Source: Balneola sp. (lineage in GTDB: Bacteria > Bacteroidota > Rhodothermia > Balneolales > Balneolaceae). From it: a stretch of 64,000 nucleotides of DNA. Each line of letters starts with the position of its first letter. The stretch's first letter is position 1. The notes beneath the pieces were generated by a model that ran no database searches, was not told the origin of the DNA, and was given only the letters and a program-made list of their open reading frames with translations. The stretch covers positions 248,001 to 312,000 of the forward strand of contig JANQSE010000006.1 in the NCBI GenBank assembly GCA_028284195.1. Direction: 5' to 3'. A program made the translations under genes and the position numbers. Positions 1-8,392 of this stretch are shown one piece after another.

Positions 1-681
1 AGATATGTAGGTTTTCAGCTAAAGGAAAAAGTTAAAGAACTAATCAATTTATGGCATAAGAGTATCGAAAAGGTGGCATTATTAATAATTCCGTTAGTAG
101 TACTTTCGGTTGCCTTAGCTGCAGAGATAATCCCGATACTTTATGAAACAGAAGGTACTGATTATGCAAAGGCGGTACTGCCTTTTCAGATTTATAATCT
201 GATAACACTGATAAGAGTTGCTCACTATGGTAGTGCCTTACAAGCGTATGGTGATACTAAAGGTATTCTGAATCTCAGCATATCTCTGTTGATCTTAAAT
301 ATCCTTTTTAGTGTACCTGCCACACATTTCTTTGGAATAGCAGGCACAGCGGCGGGTACTTTAATTGCTAATCTTGTTAATTGGTATTTCACATTAAGGA
401 AAATAGGCAAGCATTTAGAAATTCCTTTTTACCAGGTATTACCAATTAAAAAGTATAGCAAGATTATTGCTCTTTCTATAGCCATTGCAATTCCCGTTTT
501 TTATTGGAAAAAGTATTCAGGAATATCAGAGTTCGAACCAAAGACAATATTCATATATACCGCAACAGCATATATTGGCACATACCTTTTGTTAGGTACG
601 CTTATGAAATTGATTACGAAATCAGATTGGAAAATCTTTTTTAATGCTATCAGTCTTAGATTTTTTTGGGCAAGGAATTAA
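1..681 (+). CDS. Polysaccharide biosynthesis flippase (Wzx/MATE-like), C-terminal part
   Basis: The reading frame is open from base 1, so the gene begins upstream of the window; 226 residues are visible. They form about six hydrophobic helices separated by short basic loops, including a small-residue-rich helix (GIAGTAAGTLIANL). This is the pattern of the C-terminal half of Wzx/MurJ-type lipid-linked oligosaccharide flippases, which move glycan precursors across the inner membrane. The internal GTG at base 73 is not a credible start because the frame continues upstream. It ends four bases into the convergent methyltransferase gene. Family assignment rests on topology and general sequence feel, so a related multi-spanning exporter is possible. 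Confidence 0.65.
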   Translation, partial: RYVGFQLKEKVKELINLWHKSIEKVALLIIPLVVLSVALAAEIIPILYETEGTDYAKAVLPFQIYNLITLIRVAHYGSALQAYGDTKGILNLSISLLILNILFSVPATHFFGIAGTAAGTLIANLVNWYFTLRKIGKHLEIPFYQVLPIKKYSKIIALSIAIAIPVFYWKKYSGISEFEPKTIFIYTATAYIGTYLLLGTLMKLITKSDWKIFFNAISLRFFWARN

Positions 682-1517
682 CCTTTCCTTAAAATGGCCA
701 CACCTTTTTCAGAACCAACAAACTCTGCTTTTAATTCAGGATACTCTTTCATCCATTTTTCGACAATGGAGCTTTCGTCTTTTCGGTTAGCATCGTCTAA
801 AATAATCACAGCATTATCACTGAGATTTTTATACAACAAACTTAATGCCGGGTATCTTGCTAACCGATTTAGCTTGAATGGTGGGCCATCAATAACCAGG
901 AGGTCTATGTTTTTTGGGATGGATACGTTTTCCAAATTATACCAGCGATATTTATCTCCGTTGATTTTGTATTCCTTCAATGGTGCATGATAAAGTTCGG
1001 CTATATCACTAACGCCATAGATCTCTAACTCTTTTTTGTTATAGTCATAATACTTGCCATCATGATCGATAGAAACAATTTTTCCTGAGTTCATTTTCTT
1101 CAAAAAAAGTGAGGAAATTACTGTTGAAGACCCACTGCCAATTTCAAATATCTGTTGAGGTTTATTGAAGGAAATTTCCTTCAGGATGGTATAAATAAGC
1201 TCGGGAGTAGCAGCCCATCCTGTCATTAAAGGGAGTGGAATATTAGGTTCTATAGTACCATATATTGAAAAAAGAGTTTGGTTTTTTTGTTGGTTATGCT
1301 GAATTGATTCTTCCACTAATCCATGAACATGGTAAAAGCCTGCAAATAGGAAAAAAGTAAAAACAGATAGGAGTATAGAGATACTTAAAGCTTCTAAAAA
1401 ATATCCTAAAGCTATGAGAATTACGCCTGAGAGGATAGTAAAAGAAAAAACAATTTTAATATCAGACCTTTTAATCTTCAGGTCTTTCCATAGAAGTTTT
1501 CTGAAAAAGCTAATCAT
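678..1517 (-). CDS. Membrane-anchored class I SAM-dependent methyltransferase
   Basis: 279 residues. Two hydrophobic helices lie at about 21-40 and 43-64, followed by a Rossmann methyltransferase domain. The SAM-binding motif I is FEIGSGSS (about 124-131), the acidic end of beta-2 is SIDHD (about 149-153), and LLVIDGPP (206-213) and IILDDAN (238-244) fit motifs IV and V of the Methyltransf_24-like group. It is therefore probably an inner-membrane enzyme with a cytoplasmic catalytic domain; the substrate is unknown. It is the last gene of a three-gene operon, 10 bases after the HTTM-like gene. The neighbouring flippase suggests glycan or lipid modification, which is inference only. Confidence 0.75.
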   Translation of the reverse strand: MISFFRKLLWKDLKIKRSDIKIVFSFTILSGVILIALGYFLEALSISILLSVFTFFLFAGFYHVHGLVEESIQHNQQKNQTLFSIYGTIEPNIPLPLMTGWAATPELIYTILKEISFNKPQQIFEIGSGSSTVISSLFLKKMNSGKIVSIDHDGKYYDYNKKELEIYGVSDIAELYHAPLKEYKINGDKYRWYNLENVSIPKNIDLLVIDGPPFKLNRLARYPALSLLYKNLSDNAVIILDDANRKDESSIVEKWMKEYPELKAEFVGSEKGVAILRKG

Positions 1518-1527
1518 GTAGTTTGTA

Positions 1528-2427
1528 TTATATCCGTATTAGTTTCCCTGAAATATAGCTTTTTATCTGATCTTTATACTTCAAATAGATTTCAGGGTAC
1601 GGGAAAGCGAGTATTAGCAATTCCATCATAAAAGAATCAAACCGTATATTCATACTCAACATCACTCCGAAGTGCATTCCTATTAAAGATAGTATAATGA
1701 AAGGGCGGAGCTTTTTAAACCAACATAAAATTCCGAAAAACTCAGTGCTGATTCCTATCAAAAGCATTAAAGTTGCCGCAGGAATGCTATTCAAAGCTAA
1801 GGTTTGCACAATAGTATAGCTGAATTCACCCTCCCTTGACAGAATATCAGTCCCTTTTTCGGCTATCCATAGCCATAAATGTCTTCCATCGATCCAGCCC
1901 GGCCCAGTACCTATCAATTTTGATATGGAAGCCGAAAAATAACCAAGGCCTATATAAAAAATGGTGAACCCAAAGATGAAACGATACCTGCTTGAGGCTT
2001 TCTCAAAAAAAGCAATTCCGAGGGCAAAGCTGAATAAGGCCATGCCAACAAGATTAGCACTATGCGGTATTTCTCCAATCGAAAACCTGGCTACATATTG
2101 GAAATGAAGAAGTATAAAAGCAATGCTATATAACCATTTGGATCCGATCCTGAAAAAACTTATCAACATGATAGCAGATATAAGAACTGCATTTATAATT
2201 GGCAGTTGATTTCCATGCATGAACGAAATATCAATAAGATTGGCAATGCCCAATGGTAATACTACATCAGTAATTTTTAATGTATAAAGACCCCATTCCC
2301 ATGATAACTTTATAACTTCATAAACAACAAAAAACTCAAAGAACTTAAAATATATCTGATGCGCCCTGGTTAATTCTTCAGGTCCATCAAACAAGTTACT
2401 GGTAATTAATTTTCCTAACCTCTTCAT
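1528..2427 (-). CDS. Multi-spanning membrane protein resembling HTTM / gamma-carboxylase family
   Basis: 299 residues with about eight hydrophobic segments. Between them are polar, aromatic-rich loops such as ISKLIGTGPGWIDGRH and WLWIAEKG, plus an MHFG motif in the C-terminal third. This arrangement resembles HTTM-domain proteins, which are distantly related to vitamin K-dependent gamma-carboxylase. Catalytic residues cannot be assigned by eye and no enzymatic activity is claimed. The start overlaps the stop of the upstream gene by four bases (ATGA), so the two are probably translated as a pair. An uncharacterised DoxX-like membrane protein is the main alternative. Confidence 0.55.
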   Translation of the reverse strand: MKRLGKLITSNLFDGPEELTRAHQIYFKFFEFFVVYEVIKLSWEWGLYTLKITDVVLPLGIANLIDISFMHGNQLPIINAVLISAIMLISFFRIGSKWLYSIAFILLHFQYVARFSIGEIPHSANLVGMALFSFALGIAFFEKASSRYRFIFGFTIFYIGLGYFSASISKLIGTGPGWIDGRHLWLWIAEKGTDILSREGEFSYTIVQTLALNSIPAATLMLLIGISTEFFGILCWFKKLRPFIILSLIGMHFGVMLSMNIRFDSFMMELLILAFPYPEIYLKYKDQIKSYISGKLIRI

Positions 2428-2915
2428 TTTCTAAAATAATCTGATTTGTTAAGATTGGGATTAAACACAGTAGTATCTGCCTTAAACAACAAGTACGGAA
2501 CAGTATTTACCACAACACTGTCGTCCCCAATCAATTTGCCATGCACTTTATAAATCATCCAATCGTTTGTAGAAAGGTATTTTTCTCCCAACATAGTTCT
2601 TAAGGCATTAATCCGCTCCTTATCCCATTGCTGCGTTTTTGAAACGAAGTTTGAATAATCAATCTGGTCAACACCAATTTTACGCATAGGTACCGGAGAG
2701 CCATTGAGGTTTTCGAGATCACTTATCTTCCAGAGGAAATCGTCATCAATATTGGTAACATCTCGCACTAGTGCTCTTGTCCAAGGGTTACCTGCTTTTG
2801 AAAACATAGGATAAATACTAAATGGCCAGTATTCCCCTTTATGAGTTGCTACAAGCAGGGCATAAGCAAGCAGGCTTATAAGTGTAATTCGAACAATTTT
2901 TTTTTGGCTGTTCAT
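2424..2915 (-). CDS. Hypothetical membrane-anchored protein paired with HTTM-like gene
   Basis: 163 residues. One N-terminal hydrophobic helix (about 9-24, ITLISLLAYALLVATHKG) is followed by a soluble domain containing WPFSIYPMFS and a conserved-looking DWMIYKVHG strand. I do not recognise the family. It opens the minus-strand trio with the HTTM-like protein (4-base overlap) and the anchored methyltransferase. The WPFS-YPMF segment right after the helix looks like a membrane-surface contact and may dock on the HTTM partner; that is a guess from position only. Confidence 0.7.
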   Translation of the reverse strand: MNSQKKIVRITLISLLAYALLVATHKGEYWPFSIYPMFSKAGNPWTRALVRDVTNIDDDFLWKISDLENLNGSPVPMRKIGVDQIDYSNFVSKTQQWDKERINALRTMLGEKYLSTNDWMIYKVHGKLIGDDSVVVNTVPYLLFKADTTVFNPNLNKSDYFRK

Positions 2916-3026
2916 TAAGAAATTAAAACAAAATCTTTATCGTTCTCGGTAGTTAGTGAAAGGAAGATATAAATAATAATTGCATAAAGTTATTCATCAA
3001 ATCGATAATTACCGTTATTTTTGAAT

Positions 3027-3758
3027 ATGAGAAAAATCCGTTTAAATCTATTACTGCTTTTAGGTGTTTCATGTATTTTTTGTGAGCTACTGGTAGCTCA
3101 AAGTGAAGCAGATTTTGTATTGATTGAAGATTTTGAGAAAGAAAAGATCGGTGATCTTCCTGCAAACTGGTATAACCAAAAAGGAGAGGCTAAACCTATA
3201 ACGTATACGGGGAAGCTTAGGCAAACATACAACTATGCTATAACAGAAGAATATGGGAATAAGTTTTTGCGCTTTGATGGTAAAAGGGGCAAACACTTAA
3301 ATATGCCTTTGGTAAAAAATGAGAAAGTTGATATATATAAAACACCAATTTTAAGCTGGAAGCTTCGCATTCATGAAATACCGGAAGGTGCTAATGAAGA
3401 TAAGAGTGATAAGAACGATGTTGCGGCAAGTGTTTATGTGGCCTTCGATTTAGGCAGGGTGTTGTTTAAAAAAGTGCCTAAATCAATTCGTTATACATGG
3501 AGTTCAACGTTACCCGTTGGTACGGAGCTTTCCAAATTTTATGGGAATCAGAAAATAATTGTGATAGGAACAGGAGAAAAGGGATTGGGAGAATGGCATA
3601 CTTTTGAAAGAAACCTGGTAGAAGATTATAAGAGACTGTTTGGAGATGACCCACCCGCAAAACCATTGGCTCTGCTAATATTAAGCGATGCGAATAATAC
3701 CAAGAACAATGCCAAAGCTGATTACGATGATTTCATATTAAAATCTCCTCAAAAATGA
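3027..3758 (+). CDS. Secreted DUF3047 family protein
   Basis: 243 residues from the ATG at 3027; the frame also offers a TTG two codons earlier. A Sec signal peptide (MRKIRLNLLLLLGVSCIFC, cleavage near VAQS) precedes a domain that begins with IEDFEKEKIGDLP and contains LSWKLRIHEIP, IRYTWSS and ALLILSDANNT. These are landmarks of DUF3047 (a beta-sandwich fold of unknown function). The product is presumably periplasmic. The exporter gene follows after 50 bases on the same strand but a promoter-like element lies between, so co-transcription is uncertain. Confidence 0.75.
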   Translation: MRKIRLNLLLLLGVSCIFCELLVAQSEADFVLIEDFEKEKIGDLPANWYNQKGEAKPITYTGKLRQTYNYAITEEYGNKFLRFDGKRGKHLNMPLVKNEKVDIYKTPILSWKLRIHEIPEGANEDKSDKNDVAASVYVAFDLGRVLFKKVPKSIRYTWSSTLPVGTELSKFYGNQKIIVIGTGEKGLGEWHTFERNLVEDYKRLFGDDPPAKPLALLILSDANNTKNNAKADYDDFILKSPQK

Positions 3759-3771
3759 GCAATCTTTTCGG

Positions 3772-3779
3772 TACATTTG
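3772..3779 (+). promoter_or_regulatory. Possible Bacteroidota-type -7 element of the RND exporter gene
   Basis: TACATTTG matches the Bacteroidota -7 consensus TAnnTTTG and lies 29 bases before the exporter ATG. I find no TTG at the expected 19-21 base spacing upstream, so only half of the promoter is supported. Confidence 0.3.
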
Positions 3780-3808
3780 TTCGCTGTAGCTTTTAGCACA
3801 TTTGCCTC

Positions 3809-6307
3809 ATGAAAAAAATCCTTAAGCTATTTCAACCGCTTTTACTGCTTAATATCAAATACCCCTTTTTAGTACTTGGAGTAAGTTTGGTATTGGCGGC
3901 ACTAGGTGCGTACTATTCTTTACAGCTAAAAGTTGATACCGATATTGCACACTTGCTTCCTAGGGATAATCCCAATGTTTTAGCTCTTGAGCAGCTCAAA
4001 GAAACAGTGGGAGGCGAAACCGAAATGCAAGTTGCAATAAACTCACCAAGTTTTGAAGCAAATAAACGCTTTGCTGAAGATCTGATCCCAAAAACTCTTG
4101 AGCTTTTTTATCCAAGATATAATGACAGATATTTTAAACGCGCAGAGTTTAGGAAAGACACTGAGCTTATTAAAGATAATGCATTGTACCTTGCCAGTGA
4201 TCAGGAATTGGACGATATCATCGATTGGCTGCAAGAAGAAATTGATGATGCTCGGGATGAGGCGAATCCTTTTCTTCTAGATTTTGAGGAAGATGAAGAG
4301 GAAGAACCTCAGGAAGATAAAGCCGGAGATTTTAAAGAAAGCTACGATATACTTGTCCCGTCAGAATATCCTGTAAATAAGGATAGTACCGTTATGGTAG
4401 TAAAGTTCTTCCCTACCGGATCAAAGAGCGATATTCAATACCTGGAAGATATGTTTGTGGCGTACGACTCTTTACTGGCATCTATGGATGCTGCCTCGTA
4501 CCACCCCGAAATGCAGGTTCAGTTTGGAGGGAGGCTAAAGCGGCATCTGGAAGAACTTACTTCCATTATGAAGGATGTGTTGGGCAGTTTTGCTTCGGGT
4601 ATTTCCAGCGTAATTTTATTGGTAATGCTTTACTTTTTTATAAAGAAGTACATCCATTATAGAAGAGGAGAGGATAAAGGTCATACTATCTGGGATCATA
4701 TCATTAGAATACCGATTCCTGTTTTAGTAATTGGTGTGCCATTAATTATGAGTTTAGTGTGGACTTTTGGTATTACTTATTTCTATCTGGGAATGTTGAA
4801 TACCATGACCTCGGTGTTATTTGTAATACTTTTTGGGCTTGGGATTGATTATGGTATCCATTACTACGCAAGGTATATTGAGTTAAGGTCATCAGGCTTG
4901 GGAGTTGAGGAAGCAATAATGACTACGAATAACAAAACAGGCGAGGCAATATTTGTAAGTGCATTTACCACAGCTGCAGCTCTTTACGTTCTTATGTTTG
5001 CTGATTTTCGCGGGTTCTCTGAATTTGGATTTATTTCTGGTACGGGAATTATGCTGGCTCTTTTTGCTATGCTGTACGTGCTTCCATCCATCCTGGTGAT
5101 TTTCGAAAAATTTAATTGGGTGCTTTTTACAGAGTCAAACGGTAATAAGCATATATTTGCGGAAAAGCGTTTTCCCTTCACAAAAATCACTTTTATAACA
5201 GGATTGGTACTATCAGCTTTAGTAATAGGATACAGTGGAAATCTTAGCTTTGAATACGATTTTGGAAAACTGGAGCCTAAATTTCCTGAATACGAAAAGT
5301 TCAGAAACGTGGCAAGGCAGGCAGAAGATTCAAATAAAAGAAACCCGGCATATATCATAGCCGACTCTGATGAAGAGGTAGAAAGCCTTGTTGATGTATT
5401 GAATGCCAAAATGGAAGCTGATACTGCCTCACCTACGATTTTGAGTGTTGAGGCCTTACAGGATCGTTTCCCTTCCTCTGAAGAAGAAGAGCAAGCCAAA
5501 CTCAAAAAAATTGCAGAAGTAAGAAAACTGTTAAACAGTACATTTATTAGAAACAGGCAGGATGAGGATTTAGATAAACTTCGCAGAGCTTCCCAAACCA
5601 CAGAGCCACTTACTATTGAGCAAATTCCGGATTACCTGAAGTCCAGGTTTGTTACGAAAGATGGTGAAATAGGACGATTTGTGATTGTGTATCCATCCAT
5701 AGGCCTTTCTGATGGCAGAAATTCTATTGCTTTTAAGGATGATATTGCTGCTGTTCAAATAGATAATGGTAACAAGACCTATTATGCAGCCAGTACTTCT
5801 ATTGTAGCTGCTTCTATGCTTGATTTAATGCGGACAGAAAGCCCTTATATGGTTGGCGCTACCTTCATTATTATTTATCTGTTCATGATCTTCACATTTC
5901 GATCGTTTCGATGGTCAGTGATTTCCATGCTGCCGCTTACGGTTGGGTTACTCTGGCTGTTTGGAATTATGATGCTGTTCGATCTGCAATTCAACTTCTA
6001 TAATCTGGTTGTACTCCCGGCTATTTTAGGTATTGGTGAAGATAGTGGGGTGCATCTTGCTCATCGTTACCGTGAGGAAGGAAAAAACTCTATGTGGGAA
6101 GTTCTTTCAAGTACCGGACAACATATTACAATGGGTTCAATAACCACTATGCTGGGCTTTGCCGGGTTGTTATTTACGGCACATCCCGGTTTGCAATCAC
6201 TTGGGTTAATGGCAGTTATTGGGATCGGTATGACTTTGCTGACTTCTCTTACCTTTTTGCCCGCGCTTATCCAATGGCTGGAAGATAAAGATTGGATTAG
6301 ATACTGA
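3809..6307 (+). CDS. RND-superfamily exporter, MMPL / HAE3 type
   Basis: 832 residues. Two repeats each have one helix, a large periplasmic loop and then five helices. The second helix group after each loop carries the family motif (FGLGIDYGIHYYARY about 345-360, and ILGIGEDSGVHLAHRY about 733-748). This topology fits HAE3/MMPL-type exporters such as the hopanoid transporter HpnN, which move lipids or hydrophobic molecules out of the inner membrane. An unusual acidic stretch (residues about 155-168, mostly Glu/Asp) lies in the first periplasmic loop. No adaptor or TolC is adjacent. The substrate cannot be inferred. Confidence 0.85.
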   Translation: MKKILKLFQPLLLLNIKYPFLVLGVSLVLAALGAYYSLQLKVDTDIAHLLPRDNPNVLALEQLKETVGGETEMQVAINSPSFEANKRFAEDLIPKTLELFYPRYNDRYFKRAEFRKDTELIKDNALYLASDQELDDIIDWLQEEIDDARDEANPFLLDFEEDEEEEPQEDKAGDFKESYDILVPSEYPVNKDSTVMVVKFFPTGSKSDIQYLEDMFVAYDSLLASMDAASYHPEMQVQFGGRLKRHLEELTSIMKDVLGSFASGISSVILLVMLYFFIKKYIHYRRGEDKGHTIWDHIIRIPIPVLVIGVPLIMSLVWTFGITYFYLGMLNTMTSVLFVILFGLGIDYGIHYYARYIELRSSGLGVEEAIMTTNNKTGEAIFVSAFTTAAALYVLMFADFRGFSEFGFISGTGIMLALFAMLYVLPSILVIFEKFNWVLFTESNGNKHIFAEKRFPFTKITFITGLVLSALVIGYSGNLSFEYDFGKLEPKFPEYEKFRNVARQAEDSNKRNPAYIIADSDEEVESLVDVLNAKMEADTASPTILSVEALQDRFPSSEEEEQAKLKKIAEVRKLLNSTFIRNRQDEDLDKLRRASQTTEPLTIEQIPDYLKSRFVTKDGEIGRFVIVYPSIGLSDGRNSIAFKDDIAAVQIDNGNKTYYAASTSIVAASMLDLMRTESPYMVGATFIIIYLFMIFTFRSFRWSVISMLPLTVGLLWLFGIMMLFDLQFNFYNLVVLPAILGIGEDSGVHLAHRYREEGKNSMWEVLSSTGQHITMGSITTMLGFAGLLFTAHPGLQSLGLMAVIGIGMTLLTSLTFLPALIQWLEDKDWIRY

Positions 6308-6329
6308 AACAGGATTTGTTTTTCAATCT

Positions 6330-7376
6330 TTATCTGCTAAGATACCAGTCATATATTAACTGTACTTTGTTCGGTTGTTGCATATTCCAGGCTGTGGTAA
6401 CAATTACTAAATTTTCATCTCTATTTACGATTATATTTTGTCCACCGGCGCCCCTTGCTAAAAATATGTTTGTCTTTTTGTCATTTTGCGAAACCGGGTT
6501 ACTCCACCAAAAATAGCCATAGTCATAATGTTTATAAGCACCATTTAGTCCAACATCTTTTACAATTGCTGATGTTGCAGTTGAAATATAACCTTCGGGC
6601 AAAATCTGTTTTTTGGCCCATTTTCCTTTTTGAAGGTAAAGTTGTCCAATTTTTGCCATGTCTCTTGAAGTCAAAGAAATGAGTGCCATGCCATTATTTC
6701 GAGGTTTACCATTTCCTTGCCAAAACCAATAATCCACAATGTTCAATGGTTCAAACAAATATTTTACGGCGAAGGTGTCAATGGGCATTTTAGCAGCATT
6801 TTGTATGAGTCCGGAGATAAGCGTTGGGGCAGCATTGCTGTATAAAAACTCCGTACCAGGTATAGTGTCCATAGGTAATTGAAGGATTTTTTTATACCAA
6901 TCGCCTTCTTCGCTGATTAGTTTACGCCAACTATTTTTAGGATCATTCCAAGCTCCCTCATTCCATGCAAACCCATGCCGTTGTGTTAAAAGGTCACTGA
7001 TTTTGATTTTTGATTTTGCTGTGCCCTCTAAAAGATAATTTGGAAAGTATTTTGAAATAATATCAACGTCACTTTTCACAAAATTTTGTTGAATAGCACA
7101 GCCCAGCAATGTAGAAATCACACTTTTGGTTGCCGATTGCAGTTGATGTAAAGAATCTTTTGCCCAACCGTTATAATAGTTTTCAAAAACCAAAATTCCG
7201 TTTTTAATGACAATTAAACTGTGCATGGTTCCAAATTCTCCAGCTTTTATGGCACTGTCCGCTAACAAAGCATTGTTGTATAGTGTCTTATCAAAATTTT
7301 TGTTTTGCACAAAATTAATTTGAGCAAAGACATTTGATGCGAACAATAGACATATTATAATTGGTGTCTGTTTCAT
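6330..7376 (-). CDS. Serine hydrolase, beta-lactamase / class C fold, secreted
   Basis: 348 residues with a signal peptide (MKQTPIIICLLFASNVFA). The SxxK catalytic motif is SATK at 81-84 and the YxN motif is YSN at 179-181. The third motif is most likely around RGAGGQ (308-313), after the family-typical YGYFWW (286-291). These place it with periplasmic class C-type serine hydrolases (esterases, D-Ala peptidases or related) rather than a proven beta-lactamase. It faces the RND exporter gene tail to tail and is 37 bases from the metallo-hydrolase gene on the same strand. Confidence 0.85.
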   Translation of the reverse strand: MKQTPIIICLLFASNVFAQINFVQNKNFDKTLYNNALLADSAIKAGEFGTMHSLIVIKNGILVFENYYNGWAKDSLHQLQSATKSVISTLLGCAIQQNFVKSDVDIISKYFPNYLLEGTAKSKIKISDLLTQRHGFAWNEGAWNDPKNSWRKLISEEGDWYKKILQLPMDTIPGTEFLYSNAAPTLISGLIQNAAKMPIDTFAVKYLFEPLNIVDYWFWQGNGKPRNNGMALISLTSRDMAKIGQLYLQKGKWAKKQILPEGYISTATSAIVKDVGLNGAYKHYDYGYFWWSNPVSQNDKKTNIFLARGAGGQNIIVNRDENLVIVTTAWNMQQPNKVQLIYDWYLSR

Positions 7377-7413
7377 ATATAACTCTATCTTTCGTGGTGC
7401 AATGATCGCTGAA

Positions 7414-8280
7414 TTATTGAACTTCTTCTAACACATATTTTCTGTCCATATCTTTCAGTAACCTGCCGGCTTTTGTATGTAGAGAGTGGTAAAAAAGTAG
7501 TACTGCGTGTTCTTCATAAGCCTGTCGCAGTAACAAGGTTTTAGCTTTTTTGGATTGAATAGGATCTACATCCATAAGTTTCATGGCATACTGATTTAAA
7601 TGTGCTTCGTTGGGGAGGAGATCACCCAAAATATAAGCGGTTTCGTTCGCGTGTTGAATCTTTACAATCTGGTGTCCGGGAGTATGTCCTCCTGTTCGAA
7701 TTAAGGTGATACCTTCTATTAATTCAAACTGGGCATCTACTATAAATGCCAGTTTCTCTTCAGCAGCTAATTTATAGAATTCATCCAACTCGTAATGGCC
7801 GCCTTTTTGCTCTTGTTCCACTCCGGTTTGTTGTAAAGCATACATCCATTCTGTCTTTTGCACAAAGTAATTAGCGTACGGCATGGTCGCCTGGGTAGAA
7901 GTATGTTCATTCACAAATGTAGAACCCCCTGCATGATCGAAGTGTAAATGCGTAAGTACCACATGGGTAATATCGGAGGGAGTCAGTCCAAAAATATCAA
8001 GGTTGGTTTTCAGGTTCGAGGTATCTGTGTAATCACTTTTACTGTCTAACCCCCAACCAAGCCCGGTATCAACGAGAATGTTATGTTTACCGCTTTTAAT
8101 GAGTATAGGATCAATTCCGATTTTAGTGGTTAGTTGCATGCCAAATTCAGATTCTTTGGGGGAGGTAATATCTTCTGACAGAACTTTCCGGAAAGTACCG
8201 TCTTCGAAAGCTTCAAAGATCCCTTCACTCAGGTGTTCTATTTCAAATTTTCCTATACGCATTAAAAGAAGTTTTGCCAT
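7414..8280 (-). CDS. MBL-fold metallo-hydrolase (lactonase/glyoxalase-like)
   Basis: 288 residues. The zinc-binding motif HLHFDHAGG (about 111-119) is followed by GGHTPGH and the ILGDLLPN aspartate strand, with a final histidine in FYHSLHT, giving a full two-metal beta-lactamase-fold site. The arrangement resembles quorum-quenching lactonases and similar soluble hydrolases. There is no signal peptide. Translation could instead begin at the in-frame ATG 18 bases downstream (MRIGKFEIEH), which fits family N-termini slightly better. It probably forms an operon with the serine hydrolase downstream; the two may act on a common substrate, but nothing in the sequence proves it. Confidence 0.85.
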   Translation of the reverse strand: MAKLLLMRIGKFEIEHLSEGIFEAFEDGTFRKVLSEDITSPKESEFGMQLTTKIGIDPILIKSGKHNILVDTGLGWGLDSKSDYTDTSNLKTNLDIFGLTPSDITHVVLTHLHFDHAGGSTFVNEHTSTQATMPYANYFVQKTEWMYALQQTGVEQEQKGGHYELDEFYKLAAEEKLAFIVDAQFELIEGITLIRTGGHTPGHQIVKIQHANETAYILGDLLPNEAHLNQYAMKLMDVDPIQSKKAKTLLLRQAYEEHAVLLFYHSLHTKAGRLLKDMDRKYVLEEVQ

Positions 8281-8392
8281 TCAGAACCTACTTGCCCGGT
8301 GGACAGATTCCAGAAAGACCGTTTTGTTTAAAAGTTTGTGTTTCACAACTTAATAAATCTTTGGTTTCAATCAATTCATTTTATCTTCCACT

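Noticed and set aside
3016-3023. TATTTTTG match to the Bacteroidota -7 element before the DUF3047 gene
   Set aside because: It ends three bases before the ATG and has no TTG partner at 19-21 bases; a leaderless promoter is possible but unsupported.
4984-5601. 205-codon open frame antisense to the RND exporter
   Set aside because: Serine- and leucine-rich translation typical of a reversed membrane-protein gene, with no start signals.
6330-8280. Possible antibiotic-resistance pair (serine and metallo beta-lactamase folds)
   Set aside because: Both belong to broad hydrolase families; motifs do not single out beta-lactamases and no resistance context is present.
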